From positions 660,836-724,835 of the forward strand of contig NZ_OCPC01000001.1 in assembly GCF_900220985.1 (NCBI RefSeq): a stretch of 64,000 bases of DNA. Reading direction: 5' to 3'. The notes under the pieces are model-generated. The model ran no database searches. It was not told where the DNA came from and saw only the letters and a list, made by a program, of their open reading frames with translations. Position 1 is the stretch's first letter; each line of letters begins with the position of its first letter. The stretch is from Parahoeflea halophila (GTDB taxonomy: Bacteria > Pseudomonadota > Alphaproteobacteria > Rhizobiales > Rhizobiaceae). Shown piece after piece: positions 28,221-37,804 of the stretch. The position numbers and the translations under genes are program-made.

Positions 28221-29591
28221 ATGCACATGAAAACCACCTTCCGTCTCCGCCACACGGCGGCCCTTCTGGCTGCTCTGTTGATCACCGCCACGCCGGTTTC
28301 CAGCGTTACGGCTCTTGCCGATCAATATCGCGGCCAGCGCATGGTTATTGTCGATACCAATGGCCAGCTGATGCGCGAGATCCCCGAAGCCGGATCGGTG
28401 CGCATTGTCGTGGACAACCGGGGGCGCCGCCTCCTTCTTGACAACTGGGACCAGGTCATCGGTCTCGAAATTCCAGCCTGGCAATATCAGGGCCAAAGCA
28501 GCATCATCGAGCCCGGCGAAGGGCCCATGATGGATCCATACGGGTTTCCGGAAGCTCCGCCGCCGCCACGTCAGCAGGTGTCGCGCGACCCCTTCTCCGA
28601 AGCCCCCCGGGCACGCATCGAGCGTCGTGATCTCAATCCGACCACCGGCACCGTGCCAACGCGCCCGAAAATCATAGAGGTGCCGGCCGCAGAGGAACCG
28701 GCAGCGCCCAAACAGCAGGCGCAACCTGCTGTGAAAACACCAATGCTGACAAAGGCGCAAGTAACAGCACTACAGGTCTATCTTGACCGCAACGGCATGT
28801 CTCCGGGCGTGATCGACGGGCGCATGGGCTCGAACGTAAACAAGGCGCTGGATGCCTGGTACGAGGCGACGGGCGAGCGGATTGATCCTGCTGACACCGA
28901 TCTGATCCTCGCCCGCCTGGCAGCCGATGGCGGCCTCGCCTTCTCCACCTATACCATCACCGCGGAAGACGCCGCTGGCCCGTTCGTCGCCTCGATCCCA
29001 GCTGATTACGCTGAAAAGGCGAAGCTCGAGCGCATGTCCTACACTTCCACACTGGAGATGCTGGCGGAACGCTTTCACATGGATGAGGCCTATCTGAAGG
29101 AACTCAATCCGGAGGCCGATTTCAGCCTGCCCGGAGTACAGATCAAGGTCGTGGCGACCGGTAGGGAAAAGAGCGGGAAAGTTGCCCGCATCGTTGCCGA
29201 CAAGGGCAAGAAACAGGTTCGCGCCTATGACGCTGCCGGCAAGCTGCTCGCCGCCTACCCGGCCACCATCGGCTCGACCGACACCCCGTCTCCCTCGGGC
29301 GAGGTTACCATCGAGCGCATCGCGCCCAATCCCGGGTACACCTACAATCCCAAGATCAACTTCAAGCAGGGCAACAACGACAAGATCCTGCAGGTCCCGC
29401 CCGGGCCGAACGGTCCCGTCGGCAGCATGTGGATGGCGCTTTCCAAGCCGACCTACGGCATTCACGGAACGCCAGAGCCGTCTACCATCGGCAAGACCCA
29501 GAGCTACGGCTGCGTGCGACTGACCAATTGGGACGCCGGGGAACTGGCCGCCATGGTGAAACCGGGTGTCACGGTGAGCTTCATCGAGTAA
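28221..29591 (+). CDS. L,D-transpeptidase (YkuD) with peptidoglycan-binding-like region
   Basis: 456-aa exported enzyme forming 3-3 peptidoglycan cross-links or attaching lipoproteins. Signal peptide at the N-terminus; Pro- and Ala-rich linker around 110-175; a PG-binding-like helix unit (TKAQVTALQVYLDRNGMSPGVIDGRMG); a LysM-like stretch (TLEMLAERFHMDEAYLKELNP); YkuD domain with HGTPEPSTIGKTQSYGCVRL, nucleophile C431. Two start codons six bases apart are possible. Single gene with a GTTCAGC repeat upstream. Confidence 0.9.
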   Translation: MHMKTTFRLRHTAALLAALLITATPVSSVTALADQYRGQRMVIVDTNGQLMREIPEAGSVRIVVDNRGRRLLLDNWDQVIGLEIPAWQYQGQSSIIEPGEGPMMDPYGFPEAPPPPRQQVSRDPFSEAPRARIERRDLNPTTGTVPTRPKIIEVPAAEEPAAPKQQAQPAVKTPMLTKAQVTALQVYLDRNGMSPGVIDGRMGSNVNKALDAWYEATGERIDPADTDLILARLAADGGLAFSTYTITAEDAAGPFVASIPADYAEKAKLERMSYTSTLEMLAERFHMDEAYLKELNPEADFSLPGVQIKVVATGREKSGKVARIVADKGKKQVRAYDAAGKLLAAYPATIGSTDTPSPSGEVTIERIAPNPGYTYNPKINFKQGNNDKILQVPPGPNGPVGSMWMALSKPTYGIHGTPEPSTIGKTQSYGCVRLTNWDAGELAAMVKPGVTVSFIE

Positions 29592-29714
29592 AAGCCTATA
29601 TACGCGAAGACTTGTTGGTCTGGACAAGCAGCCGACTGGAAAGCGCGGCTGTTTAAGTTTGCCCCGGTGACCTCGAAATTTGCGTCTACAGCGCCGGCCT
29701 GACCGGTGTCCGTC

Positions 29715-30086
29715 TCACCGGTGCTGGTCGACCAGGATCGGGTTTCCGTCAGGGTCCTTGATCAAGAAACTGCCCGGCCCAGTGGCCGTCTCGTCGGCTT
29801 CGGCCTCAAAAGCAATGCCGTTGCTCTTGAGCTGTTTCTGCAATTCCCGCACGTCGGTGAACTGCTCGAGCGGTGTCGCGCTCTCGCTCCACCCCGGATT
29901 GAAGGTCAGCATGTTCTTCTCAAACATGCCCTGGAACAAGCCGATGACACAGCCGCCATTGTGCAGAATCTGCCATCCCTGTTCCGCATCGCCGCCAAAC
30001 ACCGTGAAGCCCAGTTTCTCGTAAAAGGCCCGGGACGCGGCCAGATCCTTGACCGCCAGGCTGAGTGAAAACGCACCAAGTTGCAT
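29715..30086 (-). CDS. VOC-superfamily (glyoxalase/bleomycin resistance-like) protein
   Basis: 123 aa single VOC module pair ([26 protein letters not shown] and [16 protein letters not shown]). Likely a small metal-dependent lyase, isomerase or binding protein; substrate unknown. The ATG at 30086 follows AGGAG at a 7-base spacing, better than an upstream TTG. Stands alone. Confidence 0.85.
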   Translation of the reverse strand: MQLGAFSLSLAVKDLAASRAFYEKLGFTVFGGDAEQGWQILHNGGCVIGLFQGMFEKNMLTFNPGWSESATPLEQFTDVRELQKQLKSNGIAFEAEADETATGPGSFLIKDPDGNPILVDQHR

Positions 30087-30206
30087 TGCATTGCTCCTCT
30101 CGAACAACCGAGAACCGCATACTATCCTATCTTGATAACGGAGCCAGAGGCTTGGAATTCAGTGTCCGCCGAGAGCTTCAGTGCCATCCTCCGCCTGGGG
30201 AGGCGA

Positions 30207-31100
30207 TCATTCGGTGTGCGCCTCGACAAAGGATCGGATCAGTCCGGCAACCGCTTCCGGTTTCTGGTGACAGATCCAGTGATCCGCTCCGGCAACATGG
30301 CGCACGGTTAGATCCCCGGCATACTCCTCCAGACCTTCAATGCAGACCGGCAGCAAGGCCGTGTCACCGTCGCCCCAGATCAGCAGATGCGGACACCGCA
30401 CCTGCAGCCTGTCCCTGGAAAGCGCGGGAACATCTCTCAGAGGCACACCGGGTTCGGCGACCTTGAGCGGCGAAGCCCGGTACCAGTTGATCATGCCGCG
30501 CAGCCGGCCCGGACGGGACCATTCCGCCTTGTAGAGCTTTTGCCGCTCCGGCGTCATCCACCCGAGATCCATTTTCGCCGAGAACAGCTTCAGCAGCCCG
30601 TCAAAATCATTTGCCGCCAGCTTCTCTTCCGAGCCTTCAAAACGAAGATAGAGAATATATTGCGAGGCACTGGTCTGCTCGCCTCCGGCAGCGAGCTCCC
30701 GCTGGAACGGAGCCGGATGCACCCCGTTAATGATGACCAGTCGCGAAACATGCTGCGGCTGGAACATCGCCAGACCATAGGCTACGGCCGCACCCCAGTC
30801 GTGGCCAACCACCGTCACCGGCCCGCCAAGATGATCAATCAGCGCCACCATGTCGCCGACCAGCTCGCGCAAGCTGTAGGCTTCGACTTCGGCCGGTGCC
30901 CAGCTCCGGCCAAATCCGCGCTGATCAGGCGCAATGCAACGGAAGCGATCAGCCAGTCTTTCCGCCACCTCGGTCCATGCCCCGCTATATTCCGGAAAAC
31001 CGTGCAGGAACAGCAGCACCGGCGCATCGGAACGGCCCCATTCGAGGTAGTGGAACGAATGACCGTTCAGCTCGACGGTGTGGTGCGTTGCCTTCGCCAT
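30207..31100 (-). CDS. Alpha/beta hydrolase, epoxide hydrolase-like
   Basis: 297 aa. Oxyanion segment FLHGFPEYSGAW, a GFGRS motif, and the nucleophile elbow GHDWGAA (Asp rather than Ser) match epoxide hydrolases and haloalkane dehalogenases; the catalytic His is near the end (GADHWICHQKPE). Start at 31100 after GGGGAGGGG. The Asp nucleophile argues against it being the missing enol-lactonase PcaD. Single gene. Confidence 0.88.
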   Translation of the reverse strand: MAKATHHTVELNGHSFHYLEWGRSDAPVLLFLHGFPEYSGAWTEVAERLADRFRCIAPDQRGFGRSWAPAEVEAYSLRELVGDMVALIDHLGGPVTVVGHDWGAAVAYGLAMFQPQHVSRLVIINGVHPAPFQRELAAGGEQTSASQYILYLRFEGSEEKLAANDFDGLLKLFSAKMDLGWMTPERQKLYKAEWSRPGRLRGMINWYRASPLKVAEPGVPLRDVPALSRDRLQVRCPHLLIWGDGDTALLPVCIEGLEEYAGDLTVRHVAGADHWICHQKPEAVAGLIRSFVEAHTE

Positions 31101-31201
31101 CAAGCCCCTCCCCAGAGCCATGCGCGGATGATCTACCTCAGCAGCGTCGGATCATTTGTCCTCTCTGCAAGGCGTATCCTGCACCAGTGCCGGCCGGTTG
31201 C

Positions 31202-32689
31202 CTAGCTCAGCGTCCGCCGCACCGCATCGCGCCAGCCCTTGAGCTTGGCGTCGCGGGTCTCAGCGTCCATCTTGGGTTTGAACTCGGTGTCGAGCGCCCA
31301 GGCCTTGGCGAAATCTTTCTGCTTCGGCCAGACCCCGGCGCGCTGCCCGGCAAGCCACGCCGCGCCCAGAGCCGTGGTTTCGAGGATCGTCGGACGGTCC
31401 ACCGGGGCGTCGAGAATGTCGGCCAGCCGCTGCATGGTCCAGTCCGAGGCGACCATGCCGCCGTCGACGCGCAGGACCGTATCGGCGCCCGAACCCTTCC
31501 AGTCCTTGTGCATCGCTTCAAGCAGATCGCGCGTCTGGTAGCAGACCGCCTCCAGTGCCGCGCGGGCAAATTCCGCAGGACCGGTGTTGCGGGTCATGCC
31601 GTAGATCGCAGCGCGCGCGTCCGCATCCCAATGCGGTGCGCCAAGGCCGGTGAACGCAGGCACCAGATAGACATCCTGGGTCGGGTCGGCTTCCGCTGCC
31701 AGATCGCCCGATTGCTCGGCCTTCTTGATCACCTTGATGCCATCGCGCAACCACTGCACCGCAGCCCCCGCAATGAAGATCGAGCCTTCCAGAGCATAGG
31801 TGACCTTGCCGTCCATCCGGTAGGCAACAGTGGTCAACAGCCGGTTTTCCGATCGCACCATGTCCTCGCCGGTGTTGAGCAGCGCGAAACAGCCGGTGCC
31901 ATAGGTTGATTTCAGCATGCCCGGTTCGAAACAGGCCTGGCCGATGGTTGCTGCCTGCTGGTCTCCGGCAACGCCCAGGATCGGGATTTCCGCGCCGAAC
32001 AGGCTTTTGTCGGTGATGCCGAAATCGGCCGCGCAATCCTTGACCTCCGGCAGCATTTCCGCCGGGATCTCGAGGATCTGCAAAAGTTCCGCGTCCCACT
32101 CCTGGGTGCCAATGTTGAACATCAGCGTCCGCGAGGCATTGGTCGCGTCGGTGACAAACGACTTGCCGCCGGTCAGCCGCCAGATCAGGAAACTGTCCAC
32201 CGTGCCAAAGCACAATTCACCGCGCTCAGCCCTTGCTCGCGCACCCTCCACATCCGACAGCATCCACGATAACTTGGTGCCGGAAAAATAGGGGTCGAGC
32301 AGCAGCCCGGTCTTGGCTGTAAACGTCTCTTCCAGATCCTGATGCTTGAGCTTGTCGCAATAGGAGGACGTGCGCCGGTCTTGCCAGACGATCGCGTTGT
32401 GGACCGGCTTGCCGCTCTCGCGCTCCCACACCACCACGGTCTCGCGCTGGTTAGTGATGCCGATGCCGGAAATCGCCGAAGCCTCGACACCAGCATCCTT
32501 CAGCGCCTGCTTGACTGACCAGACCACTGTTTCCCAGATTTCCTCCGGATCGTGCTCGACCCAGCCGGACTGCGGATAGAACTGCGTGAATTCCTTTTGG
32601 CCGACGCCGGCAATCCGCATATCACCGTCAAAAACGATGGCGCGGCTCGAAGTAGTGCCCTGGTCGATCGCGAGAATATATCCACTCAT
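31202..32689 (-). CDS. glpK: Glycerol kinase
   Basis: 495 aa FGGY-family kinase making sn-glycerol 3-phosphate. The start [39 protein letters not shown] and [21 protein letters not shown] are near-universal in GlpK, and the length is normal. It lies 73 bp downstream of glpD in the same direction. No glpF facilitator is present in the window. Confidence 0.96.
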   Translation of the reverse strand: MSGYILAIDQGTTSSRAIVFDGDMRIAGVGQKEFTQFYPQSGWVEHDPEEIWETVVWSVKQALKDAGVEASAISGIGITNQRETVVVWERESGKPVHNAIVWQDRRTSSYCDKLKHQDLEETFTAKTGLLLDPYFSGTKLSWMLSDVEGARARAERGELCFGTVDSFLIWRLTGGKSFVTDATNASRTLMFNIGTQEWDAELLQILEIPAEMLPEVKDCAADFGITDKSLFGAEIPILGVAGDQQAATIGQACFEPGMLKSTYGTGCFALLNTGEDMVRSENRLLTTVAYRMDGKVTYALEGSIFIAGAAVQWLRDGIKVIKKAEQSGDLAAEADPTQDVYLVPAFTGLGAPHWDADARAAIYGMTRNTGPAEFARAALEAVCYQTRDLLEAMHKDWKGSGADTVLRVDGGMVASDWTMQRLADILDAPVDRPTILETTALGAAWLAGQRAGVWPKQKDFAKAWALDTEFKPKMDAETRDAKLKGWRDAVRRTLS

Positions 32690-32762
32690 GCTGTCCTCCA
32701 ATTCCGCTGCCATATGACCCGGATTCGCTGCTAGCGAAAACCCCCTCGGTGTCGTCTCGCAG

Positions 32763-34268
32763 TCAGGCTGCGCGGGCGTCTGCCATGTAGGTTTCAAGGG
32801 CTGAAACCTGCGCCGCGTCGAGACGAAGCCCGCGCTTGGTGCGCCGCCAGATCACGTCCGCCGCTTCCCTCGCCCATTCATGTGAAATCAGGTAATCAAC
32901 TTCCAGCGCATGGAGGCCGTAACCGAAGTTCTGCCCCAAATCCTCCAGGCTTGCGGCATTGCCCAGCAGCTTCCACGCGCAGGTGCCATATTGGCGGACA
33001 TAGCGGCGGGTCAGCTGCGGGTCGAGGAACGGATAATCCGATTGTAGCCGGGCCACCTGGCTGTCATACCCGTCGGGTGGGAAATCGCCTCCCGGCAGCG
33101 CGGCCCGGTGGGTCCACGGCGCGGATTTCTTGCCAAGGCGGTCCTCGATAAGCTCCAGCATTGATTCCGCCAGCTTGCGCGCAGTTGTGATCTTGCCACC
33201 GAAGATGTTGATCAGCGGCGCGCCGTCGGCCGGATCCGGCTTGAGCACGTAGTCGCGTGTCGCTTCCTGGGCCTCCGATGCGCCGTCGTCATAGAGCGGA
33301 CGGACGCCAGAATAGGTCCAGACGATGCTGTCGCGCTCGACTGGCTTAGCGAAGTATTCGCTTGCCGCCGCGCACAGATAGTCGATCTCGCCATCGGTGA
33401 TGACAACGTCCTTCGGATCGCCCGTGTAATCCTGATCCGTGGTCCCGATCAGGGTGAAGTCCTCTTCATAGGGAAGCGCGAAGATGATCCGGCCGTCTCC
33501 GTTCTGAAAAATATAGGCACGATCATGGTCATGCAGTTTCGGCACCACGATATGGCTGCCCTGCACCAGCCGCACATTGCGCGCGTCATTGCGTCCGACA
33601 ACGCCTGTCAGGATCCGGTCAACCCAGGGCCCGCCGGCATTGACGATCAGCCGCGCCTTTACCGTTTCGCTGGCCCTCGTCATCCGGTCCTTGATGCTGA
33701 CCTCCCAGATGCCGTCCTTGCGTTCGGCCGAGACCACCTCGGTCCGGGTTCTGATTTCGGCACCGCGGTCCGCCGCATCACGGGCATTGAGAACCACCAG
33801 CCTGGCATCATTGACCCAGCAGTCGGAATACTCGAAACCTTTCGAAAACAGCGGTTTGAGCGGCTTTCCCACCGGCGATGTCTTCAGATCTACCGTCGTG
33901 GTGCCGGGCAGCAGCTTGCGCTTGCCGATATGATCGTAGAGGAACAGGCCGAGCCGGAGCAGCCATGCCGGTCGCATGTCCTTGTGATGCGGCAGCACGA
34001 ATCTCATCGGCCAGATAATGTGTGGCGCGTTCGACAACAGCACTTCGCGTTCACTCAGCGCTTCGCGCACCAGCCGGAACTCATAATATTCAAGATAGCG
34101 GAAGCCGCCGTGAATGAGCTTGGATGACCAGGACGAAGTTCCAGAGGCCAGGTCGTTCATCTCTGCCAGGAACACCGAATAGCCCCGGCCGATGGCGTCA
34201 CGGGCAATGCCACATCCGTTGATGCCGCCGCCAATGACGAAAACATCGTAGACTTTGTCTTGTGCCAT
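32763..34268 (-). CDS. glpD: Glycerol-3-phosphate dehydrogenase (respiratory, FAD)
   Basis: 501 aa membrane-associated flavoprotein oxidising glycerol 3-phosphate to dihydroxyacetone phosphate and passing electrons to quinone. FAD motif [19 protein letters not shown] at the N-terminus, [21 protein letters not shown] and [15 protein letters not shown] are diagnostic. First gene of a glpD-glpK operon. Repeats resembling those before glpR lie upstream. Confidence 0.96.
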   Translation of the reverse strand: MAQDKVYDVFVIGGGINGCGIARDAIGRGYSVFLAEMNDLASGTSSWSSKLIHGGFRYLEYYEFRLVREALSEREVLLSNAPHIIWPMRFVLPHHKDMRPAWLLRLGLFLYDHIGKRKLLPGTTTVDLKTSPVGKPLKPLFSKGFEYSDCWVNDARLVVLNARDAADRGAEIRTRTEVVSAERKDGIWEVSIKDRMTRASETVKARLIVNAGGPWVDRILTGVVGRNDARNVRLVQGSHIVVPKLHDHDRAYIFQNGDGRIIFALPYEEDFTLIGTTDQDYTGDPKDVVITDGEIDYLCAAASEYFAKPVERDSIVWTYSGVRPLYDDGASEAQEATRDYVLKPDPADGAPLINIFGGKITTARKLAESMLELIEDRLGKKSAPWTHRAALPGGDFPPDGYDSQVARLQSDYPFLDPQLTRRYVRQYGTCAWKLLGNAASLEDLGQNFGYGLHALEVDYLISHEWAREAADVIWRRTKRGLRLDAAQVSALETYMADARAA

Positions 34269-34307
34269 TGACCTCTCCGCTCATGCAACAAGCTGTGTTT
34301 TTTGTAA

Positions 34308-34356
34308 TTCGAAACAATAGCGAATGTCAAAAGAAAACAAACGAAAGTGAAACAAT
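34308..34356. promoter_or_regulatory. Candidate GlpR operator region upstream of glpD
   Basis: GAAACAAT occurs at 34311-34318 and 34349-34356, and AAACGAAAG at 34339-34347, about 40-90 bp upstream of the glpD start. The AAACGAAA unit also precedes glpR. DeoR-type sites commonly consist of such repeated half-sites. Confidence 0.45.
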
Positions 34357-34379
34357 CGCTCGCATCCGTACACAGGCTT

Positions 34380-35336
34380 TCAGACGATCGCCTCGGTTAT
34401 CAGCAGCCACAGCCCCGTTGTGGCTGCCGCCAGCGCCGTCCCCAGCGTCATGGAGGTCGATGCCAGCCGCTGCCCGGTGCCCAGGCGAGTGGCGATCAGC
34501 CAGCTGTTCACACCGGCAGGCAGGGATGCCGCTGCCACAACGACCTTGGCCTGAAGCTCCGGCAGGCCAAGCAGCAGCGCCATGCCCAGCGCCACCGCCG
34601 GCATCAGCATCAGCTTCAACGTCACCAGCGAAACCGCCTGCGGCACCTGCCCGCGAATGCCGTAGCCGCGCAACGAGACCCCCATTGCAAACAGGGCCAC
34701 AGGCCCGGCCACCCCGCCAAGGCTTCCGATAACCCGGTTCGCAACCTGCGGAATCTCGAGCCCCGACACGCGCACGAGAGAACCGCAGAGAATGCCGATG
34801 ATGAGCGGATTGGAGAAAAGCTGGCGTAGAAAACCCGTCAGCAACTCAACCTTCGTCTTGCTTTTGGTGCTGGCGCCGTCGCGCTTGAGCGCCCATTCGA
34901 ACAGGATTACCGATGCCGCCATCATGATCGCCAGATGCACCGAGACCAGCTGCGACAGGACCGCCAGGCCGTCCTCGCCATACACTCCAGTTATGAAAGG
35001 AAGCCCCAACAGCACCAGATTGGAGAATGCCGCCGTCACCCCGGCTACGACTCCTGACCTTGCATCGCGCCCGAAGCCCGCGCGTATGATGAAATGCGCC
35101 GATGCCCACGTCACCAGCACAGATGTAAAGTAAGCCGCCCACAGGCTCCATGGCGCACCATGATCAAAACTCGCCGTGGCGATGATGCGGAACAGCAGCA
35201 ACGGGACGGCGATGGTGAAGACGAAATCCGACAGCCCGTCGCCCGTGGCAGGCTTGAGCACCTTGAAGGCTGCCGCGCTATAGCCAATGGCAATCAGTGT
35301 GAAGACAACAAGGATGGTTTCGGCAAAGGGAGGCAT
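34380..35336 (-). CDS. AEC-family transporter (auxin efflux carrier superfamily, PF03547)
   Basis: 318 aa, about ten transmembrane segments in two halves (FAETILVVFTLIAIGYSAAAFKVL, FTIAVPLLLFRII, SNLVLLGLPFITGVYGE, then NPLIIGILCGSLVRVSG and LPAGVNSWLIATRLG). Bacterial members mainly move small carboxylates such as malate or malonate; the family name does not imply auxin transport. Two possible starts 21 bp apart; both have weak ribosome sites. The downstream edge faces the glpD promoter. Confidence 0.85.
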   Translation of the reverse strand: MPPFAETILVVFTLIAIGYSAAAFKVLKPATGDGLSDFVFTIAVPLLLFRIIATASFDHGAPWSLWAAYFTSVLVTWASAHFIIRAGFGRDARSGVVAGVTAAFSNLVLLGLPFITGVYGEDGLAVLSQLVSVHLAIMMAASVILFEWALKRDGASTKSKTKVELLTGFLRQLFSNPLIIGILCGSLVRVSGLEIPQVANRVIGSLGGVAGPVALFAMGVSLRGYGIRGQVPQAVSLVTLKLMLMPAVALGMALLLGLPELQAKVVVAAASLPAGVNSWLIATRLGTGQRLASTSMTLGTALAAATTGLWLLITEAIV

Positions 35337-35451
35337 TGCAGGAGACTCGGGGCACATGGCGGGACCCTGTTCATAGACTTTGCAGGCGGGCTCGCAAAGC
35401 GCCGGGCTTTATTTAGACGGACGCGGGGATTGGTGCGAGCGGCGTCGGAAG

Positions 35452-35607
35452 CCCCTCCCCAACGCCTCCCCACAAGGGGTTGGGCCAGCGCGTGCGGTTC
35501 GCTCCCGTTCCAGACAGGGGAGTCCTCCGTATTCGATAGAGCCAGAATACGGAGACAGGCGCGGCGGGGTAAGCCCCTCCTCCTTGTGGGGAGGGGTTGG
35601 GGAGGGG
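35452..35607. repeat. Large palindromic intergenic element
   Basis: Outer arms of 26 bases, 35452-35477 and 35582-35607, are inverted copies with one mismatch; inside is a second perfect 10-bp inverted repeat, CTCCGTATTC at 35525-35534 and GAATACGGAG at 35545-35554. The whole element (156 bp) lies between the AEC permease promoter and an aminotransferase gene. It resembles rhizobial RIME/palindromic repeats or a small MITE, but no coding capacity or target duplication is evident. The rest of the 411-bp gap shows nothing else. Confidence 0.75.
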
Positions 35608-35747
35608 CATTTATTGGCGTTGAGTACGCGGTTGTTTAAGTGCGATGCCGCTTTCGCCCCTGCCCAGCACCATCCAGAACCTTATCCCCGCTTGAAGCCC
35701 TTCCCCATTGCCGCTAGGGAATTCGAGCCATTTATCGAGGACCTCCC

Positions 35748-36860
35748 ATGCCCGCCTTTCCGCATTTTACCGCTCTCGCCCGATCGCTGCCGCCGACCGT
35801 GCCGTTTGTCGGTCCGGAAACCCAGGAGCGCACCCGCGGTGCTGAGTTCAACGCCCGGCTGGGCGCCAATGAGAACGGGTTCGGCCCGGCCCCGTCCGTT
35901 ATCGAGACGATCACGCGAAAGGCGCAGCTCTGCTGGCGCTACGCCGATCCGGAAAACCATGATCTGAGGATCGCGCTGGGGAAGTATCTTGGCCTGGCGC
36001 CGGAGCGGGTCGTTGTCGGCGAAGGCATCGACGGGCTTCTGGGGCTGATTGTGCGGCTGATCGTCGAACCCGGCACCCCGGTCGTCACCTCCCTCGGCGC
36101 CTATCCGACCTTCAACTTCCATGTCGCGGGTTTCGGCGGAAGGCTGGTCGCTGTCCCTTACCGCGATGACCACGAGGACCTTGATGCGCTGCTCGACATC
36201 GTCCGCCGCGAGAATGCGCCGCTGGTTTATCTCTCCAATCCCGACAACCCGATGGGCACCTGGCACTCGGGCGATGCCGTGACCGCCTTCGCCCGCGCCT
36301 TGCCCGAAACCACCATGCTTGTCCTAGACGAAGCCTATGGTGAAACCGCGCCGGCCTCCGCCCTGCCCGCAATAGCTGCACTTGCCGACATGCCAAACGT
36401 GCTGCGCTTCCGCACCTTCTCCAAGGCCTACGGGCTGGCCGGCCAGCGGGTCGGCTATGTCTTTGGCGACGAGGACAGCGTGGCGATGTTTCACCGGGTA
36501 CGCAACCATTTCGGGGTCAACCGGCTGGGCCAGGCGGCTGCGCTGGCCGCACTTAGGGACCGGGACTGGCTCTCCCATGTGCTGGCAGAAGTCTCATCGT
36601 CCCGTGACCGGATCGCGGCAATCGCAAACGGCCATGGCTTCAAGCCGATTGCTTCGGCAACCAATTTCGTCACCGTCGATTGTGGCCGCGATGCCACTTA
36701 CGCAAAGGCAATCCTTGACGGGCTGATTAGCCGCGGCGTCTTCATCCGTATGCCGGGCGTGGCGCCGCTGAACCGCTGCATCCGCATTTCTACCGGTCCG
36801 GCGCCCGAAATCGCGCTTTTCGAAGCCGCTCTGGCCGAAATCGTTGAGAAACAGGGCTGA
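35748..36860 (+). CDS. PLP-dependent aminotransferase, histidinol-phosphate aminotransferase-like
   Basis: 370 aa fold-type I aminotransferase, class I/II. Substrate-arm ARLGANENGFGPAPSV, the PLP-phosphate region VVVGEGIDGLLGLIVRLI, NPDNPMGT, the Asp site VLDEAYGE, and the lysine motif RTFSKAYGLAGQRVGY are visible. Close to HisC in motif layout, but no his genes are nearby, so it may act on another amino acid. Single gene after a palindromic element. Confidence 0.88.
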   Translation: MPAFPHFTALARSLPPTVPFVGPETQERTRGAEFNARLGANENGFGPAPSVIETITRKAQLCWRYADPENHDLRIALGKYLGLAPERVVVGEGIDGLLGLIVRLIVEPGTPVVTSLGAYPTFNFHVAGFGGRLVAVPYRDDHEDLDALLDIVRRENAPLVYLSNPDNPMGTWHSGDAVTAFARALPETTMLVLDEAYGETAPASALPAIAALADMPNVLRFRTFSKAYGLAGQRVGYVFGDEDSVAMFHRVRNHFGVNRLGQAAALAALRDRDWLSHVLAEVSSSRDRIAAIANGHGFKPIASATNFVTVDCGRDATYAKAILDGLISRGVFIRMPGVAPLNRCIRISTGPAPEIALFEAALAEIVEKQG

Positions 36861-36880
36861 ATTAGATCCAGCGATATCAG

Positions 36881-36920
36881 ACAAAAGGCCGCGAAAGACC
36901 AATCCTGGTCAATCGCGGCC
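36881..36920 (-). terminator. Rho-independent terminator (minus strand)
   Basis: Inverted repeat GGCCGCGA (36887-36894) and TCGCGGCC (36913-36920), with an inner GACC/GGTC pair. Read on the minus strand it ends in CCTTTTGT, a standard terminator tail; on the plus strand no T tract follows. It ends a transcript coming from 37013 or the SEL1 gene. Confidence 0.75.
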
Positions 36921-36925
36921 TAGCT

Positions 36926-37013
36926 GAGAGCCTCTCCGTGTTGTCCGGATTTTTGGCTCCCACCTCGTTCCCCTCGAGGTAAAATTCTGAGAACGGCGCT
37001 CGGAGACTGCCTC
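36926..37013 (-). ncRNA. Possible structured RNA or 3' UTR element of unknown family
   Basis: Non-coding stretch with a long base-paired design: closing stem TCTCCG (36933-36938) with CGGAGA (37001-37006), extended by GAG/CTC pairs to 36926 and 37013; inner ATTTT (36949-36953) with AAAAT (36981-36985); apical ACCTCG (36962-36967) with CGAGGT (36975-36980). It is followed on the minus strand by a terminator, so an sRNA or a structured 3' UTR of the SEL1 gene is plausible. I could not match it to a known family. Confidence 0.45.
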
Positions 37014-37071
37014 CTTGGACACCCCGCTACAGAAGCGCCTGGCCGGCGTTTTGCCGGGACGAAAGTCCGGT

Positions 37072-37338
37072 TCAATGCATGGTCATCCATTCGCGTGCAG
37101 CGCGCAGCGCGGCGGCGAGGTCGGCCTTGGTCATGCTTTCGGCCAGTTCCGCCCGCAATGTTGCCGCCCGGTCAGAGCCCTTGATCGCGGCAATGTTGAG
37201 CCACTTGTGGGCCGCGACATAATCAATTTCGCATTCGCGTCCAGTGGCATACATCAGACCCATTTCGCAGAAAACGTCTGCCTTGGCTTCGCCGCCGATG
37301 GTTGCCTGATCGTGATCATGAATTTCGTAACGTGCCAT
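37072..37338 (-). CDS. Small SEL1-like repeat protein
   Basis: 88 aa. A single SEL1/TPR-like unit is seen in EMGLMYATGRECEIDYVAAHKWLNIAAIKGSDRAATLRAELAESM. No signal peptide, so cytoplasmic. SEL1 repeats mediate protein contacts; function unknown. GGGAC upstream of the ATG is a fair ribosome site. The transcript probably extends into the structured element and terminator at 36881-37013. Confidence 0.75.
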   Translation of the reverse strand: MARYEIHDHDQATIGGEAKADVFCEMGLMYATGRECEIDYVAAHKWLNIAAIKGSDRAATLRAELAESMTKADLAAALRAAREWMTMH

Positions 37339-37804
37339 TTTCTTAGTCCCTGTAAAAAAGTTTGCTTTCGTCGTCCCTGTCAGCTCCTGAGAAGCCGTTT
37401 TTTTCTTGTGTTCGTCCGGTTGGTCCGGGCGCTGTCTTGTTGGATTGAAGTGTGCCGTTATCGATTAAAAAGCGCGTTAAATTGCATGCTTAACTGGAGA
37501 CGAACAAAGTCCAAAGGCTTGGTAAACTTGGGATTTTGTTAAACATCCAAGCCGTTGCATTTTGGCAGAAGAGACTCAAATCGGCTGTTTCGGCCACTTG
37601 TGGAAAGTTACGAACGGCTAACCAAGGATACATCGCATTTTCTGGAAAACTCATCGAAGCCGCGAAAAACGCAGGCGCTTGAGCTTCCCGCGGTGCCCAT
37701 AAATCGGCATTCAAGCCCCTCAGAAATGGCAGTTTACCTTTACGTAAAGTCGAGTTAAGTAAGAAGCGCGCATGAGGATGCGCTCATATCCTGGGAGGAA
37801 CAAC
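37339..37804. other. 466-bp intergenic region
   Basis: Divergent gap between the SEL1 gene and the DUF2147 gene. AT content is higher than in the genes. It contains the 12-bp palindrome at 37738-37749 and the ribosome site GGGAGGAA at 37792-37799. Short open frames on both strands lack starts with ribosome sites and coding character; I see no gene. Confidence 0.6.
37738..37749. promoter_or_regulatory. Perfect palindrome CTTTACGTAAAG upstream of DUF2147 gene
   Basis: 12-bp perfect palindrome 55 bp before the start codon at 37805, in a position suitable for an operator. The TTTACGTAAA core is a common dimeric-regulator site; the regulator is unknown. Confidence 0.4.

Noticed and set aside
29702-29722. 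Hairpin ACCGGTG/CACCGGT at the end of the glyoxalase-like gene as a terminator
   Set aside because: It overlaps the stop codon and no T tract follows on the minus strand.
30207-31100. Alpha/beta hydrolase as the missing PcaD
   Set aside because: Its nucleophile elbow is GHDWGAA (Asp), an epoxide hydrolase or dehalogenase type, whereas PcaD uses Ser; it is also outside the operon.
32690-32797. N-terminal extension of glycerol kinase from an upstream TTG
   Set aside because: The extension has no homology to GlpK, and [15 protein letters not shown] is the normal N-terminus.
34380-35336. AEC 'auxin efflux' permease as part of the auxin island
   Set aside because: The family name is historical; bacterial members mostly transport small dicarboxylates, and the gene is 21 kb from the island.
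36926-37013. 6S RNA
   Set aside because: Shorter than expected, no large central bubble with the usual layout, and not near the genes that commonly flank ssrS.
37490-37758. Open frames on both strands in the 466-bp gap
   Set aside because: They overlap each other, lack ribosome sites and show no domain or conserved-looking pattern.
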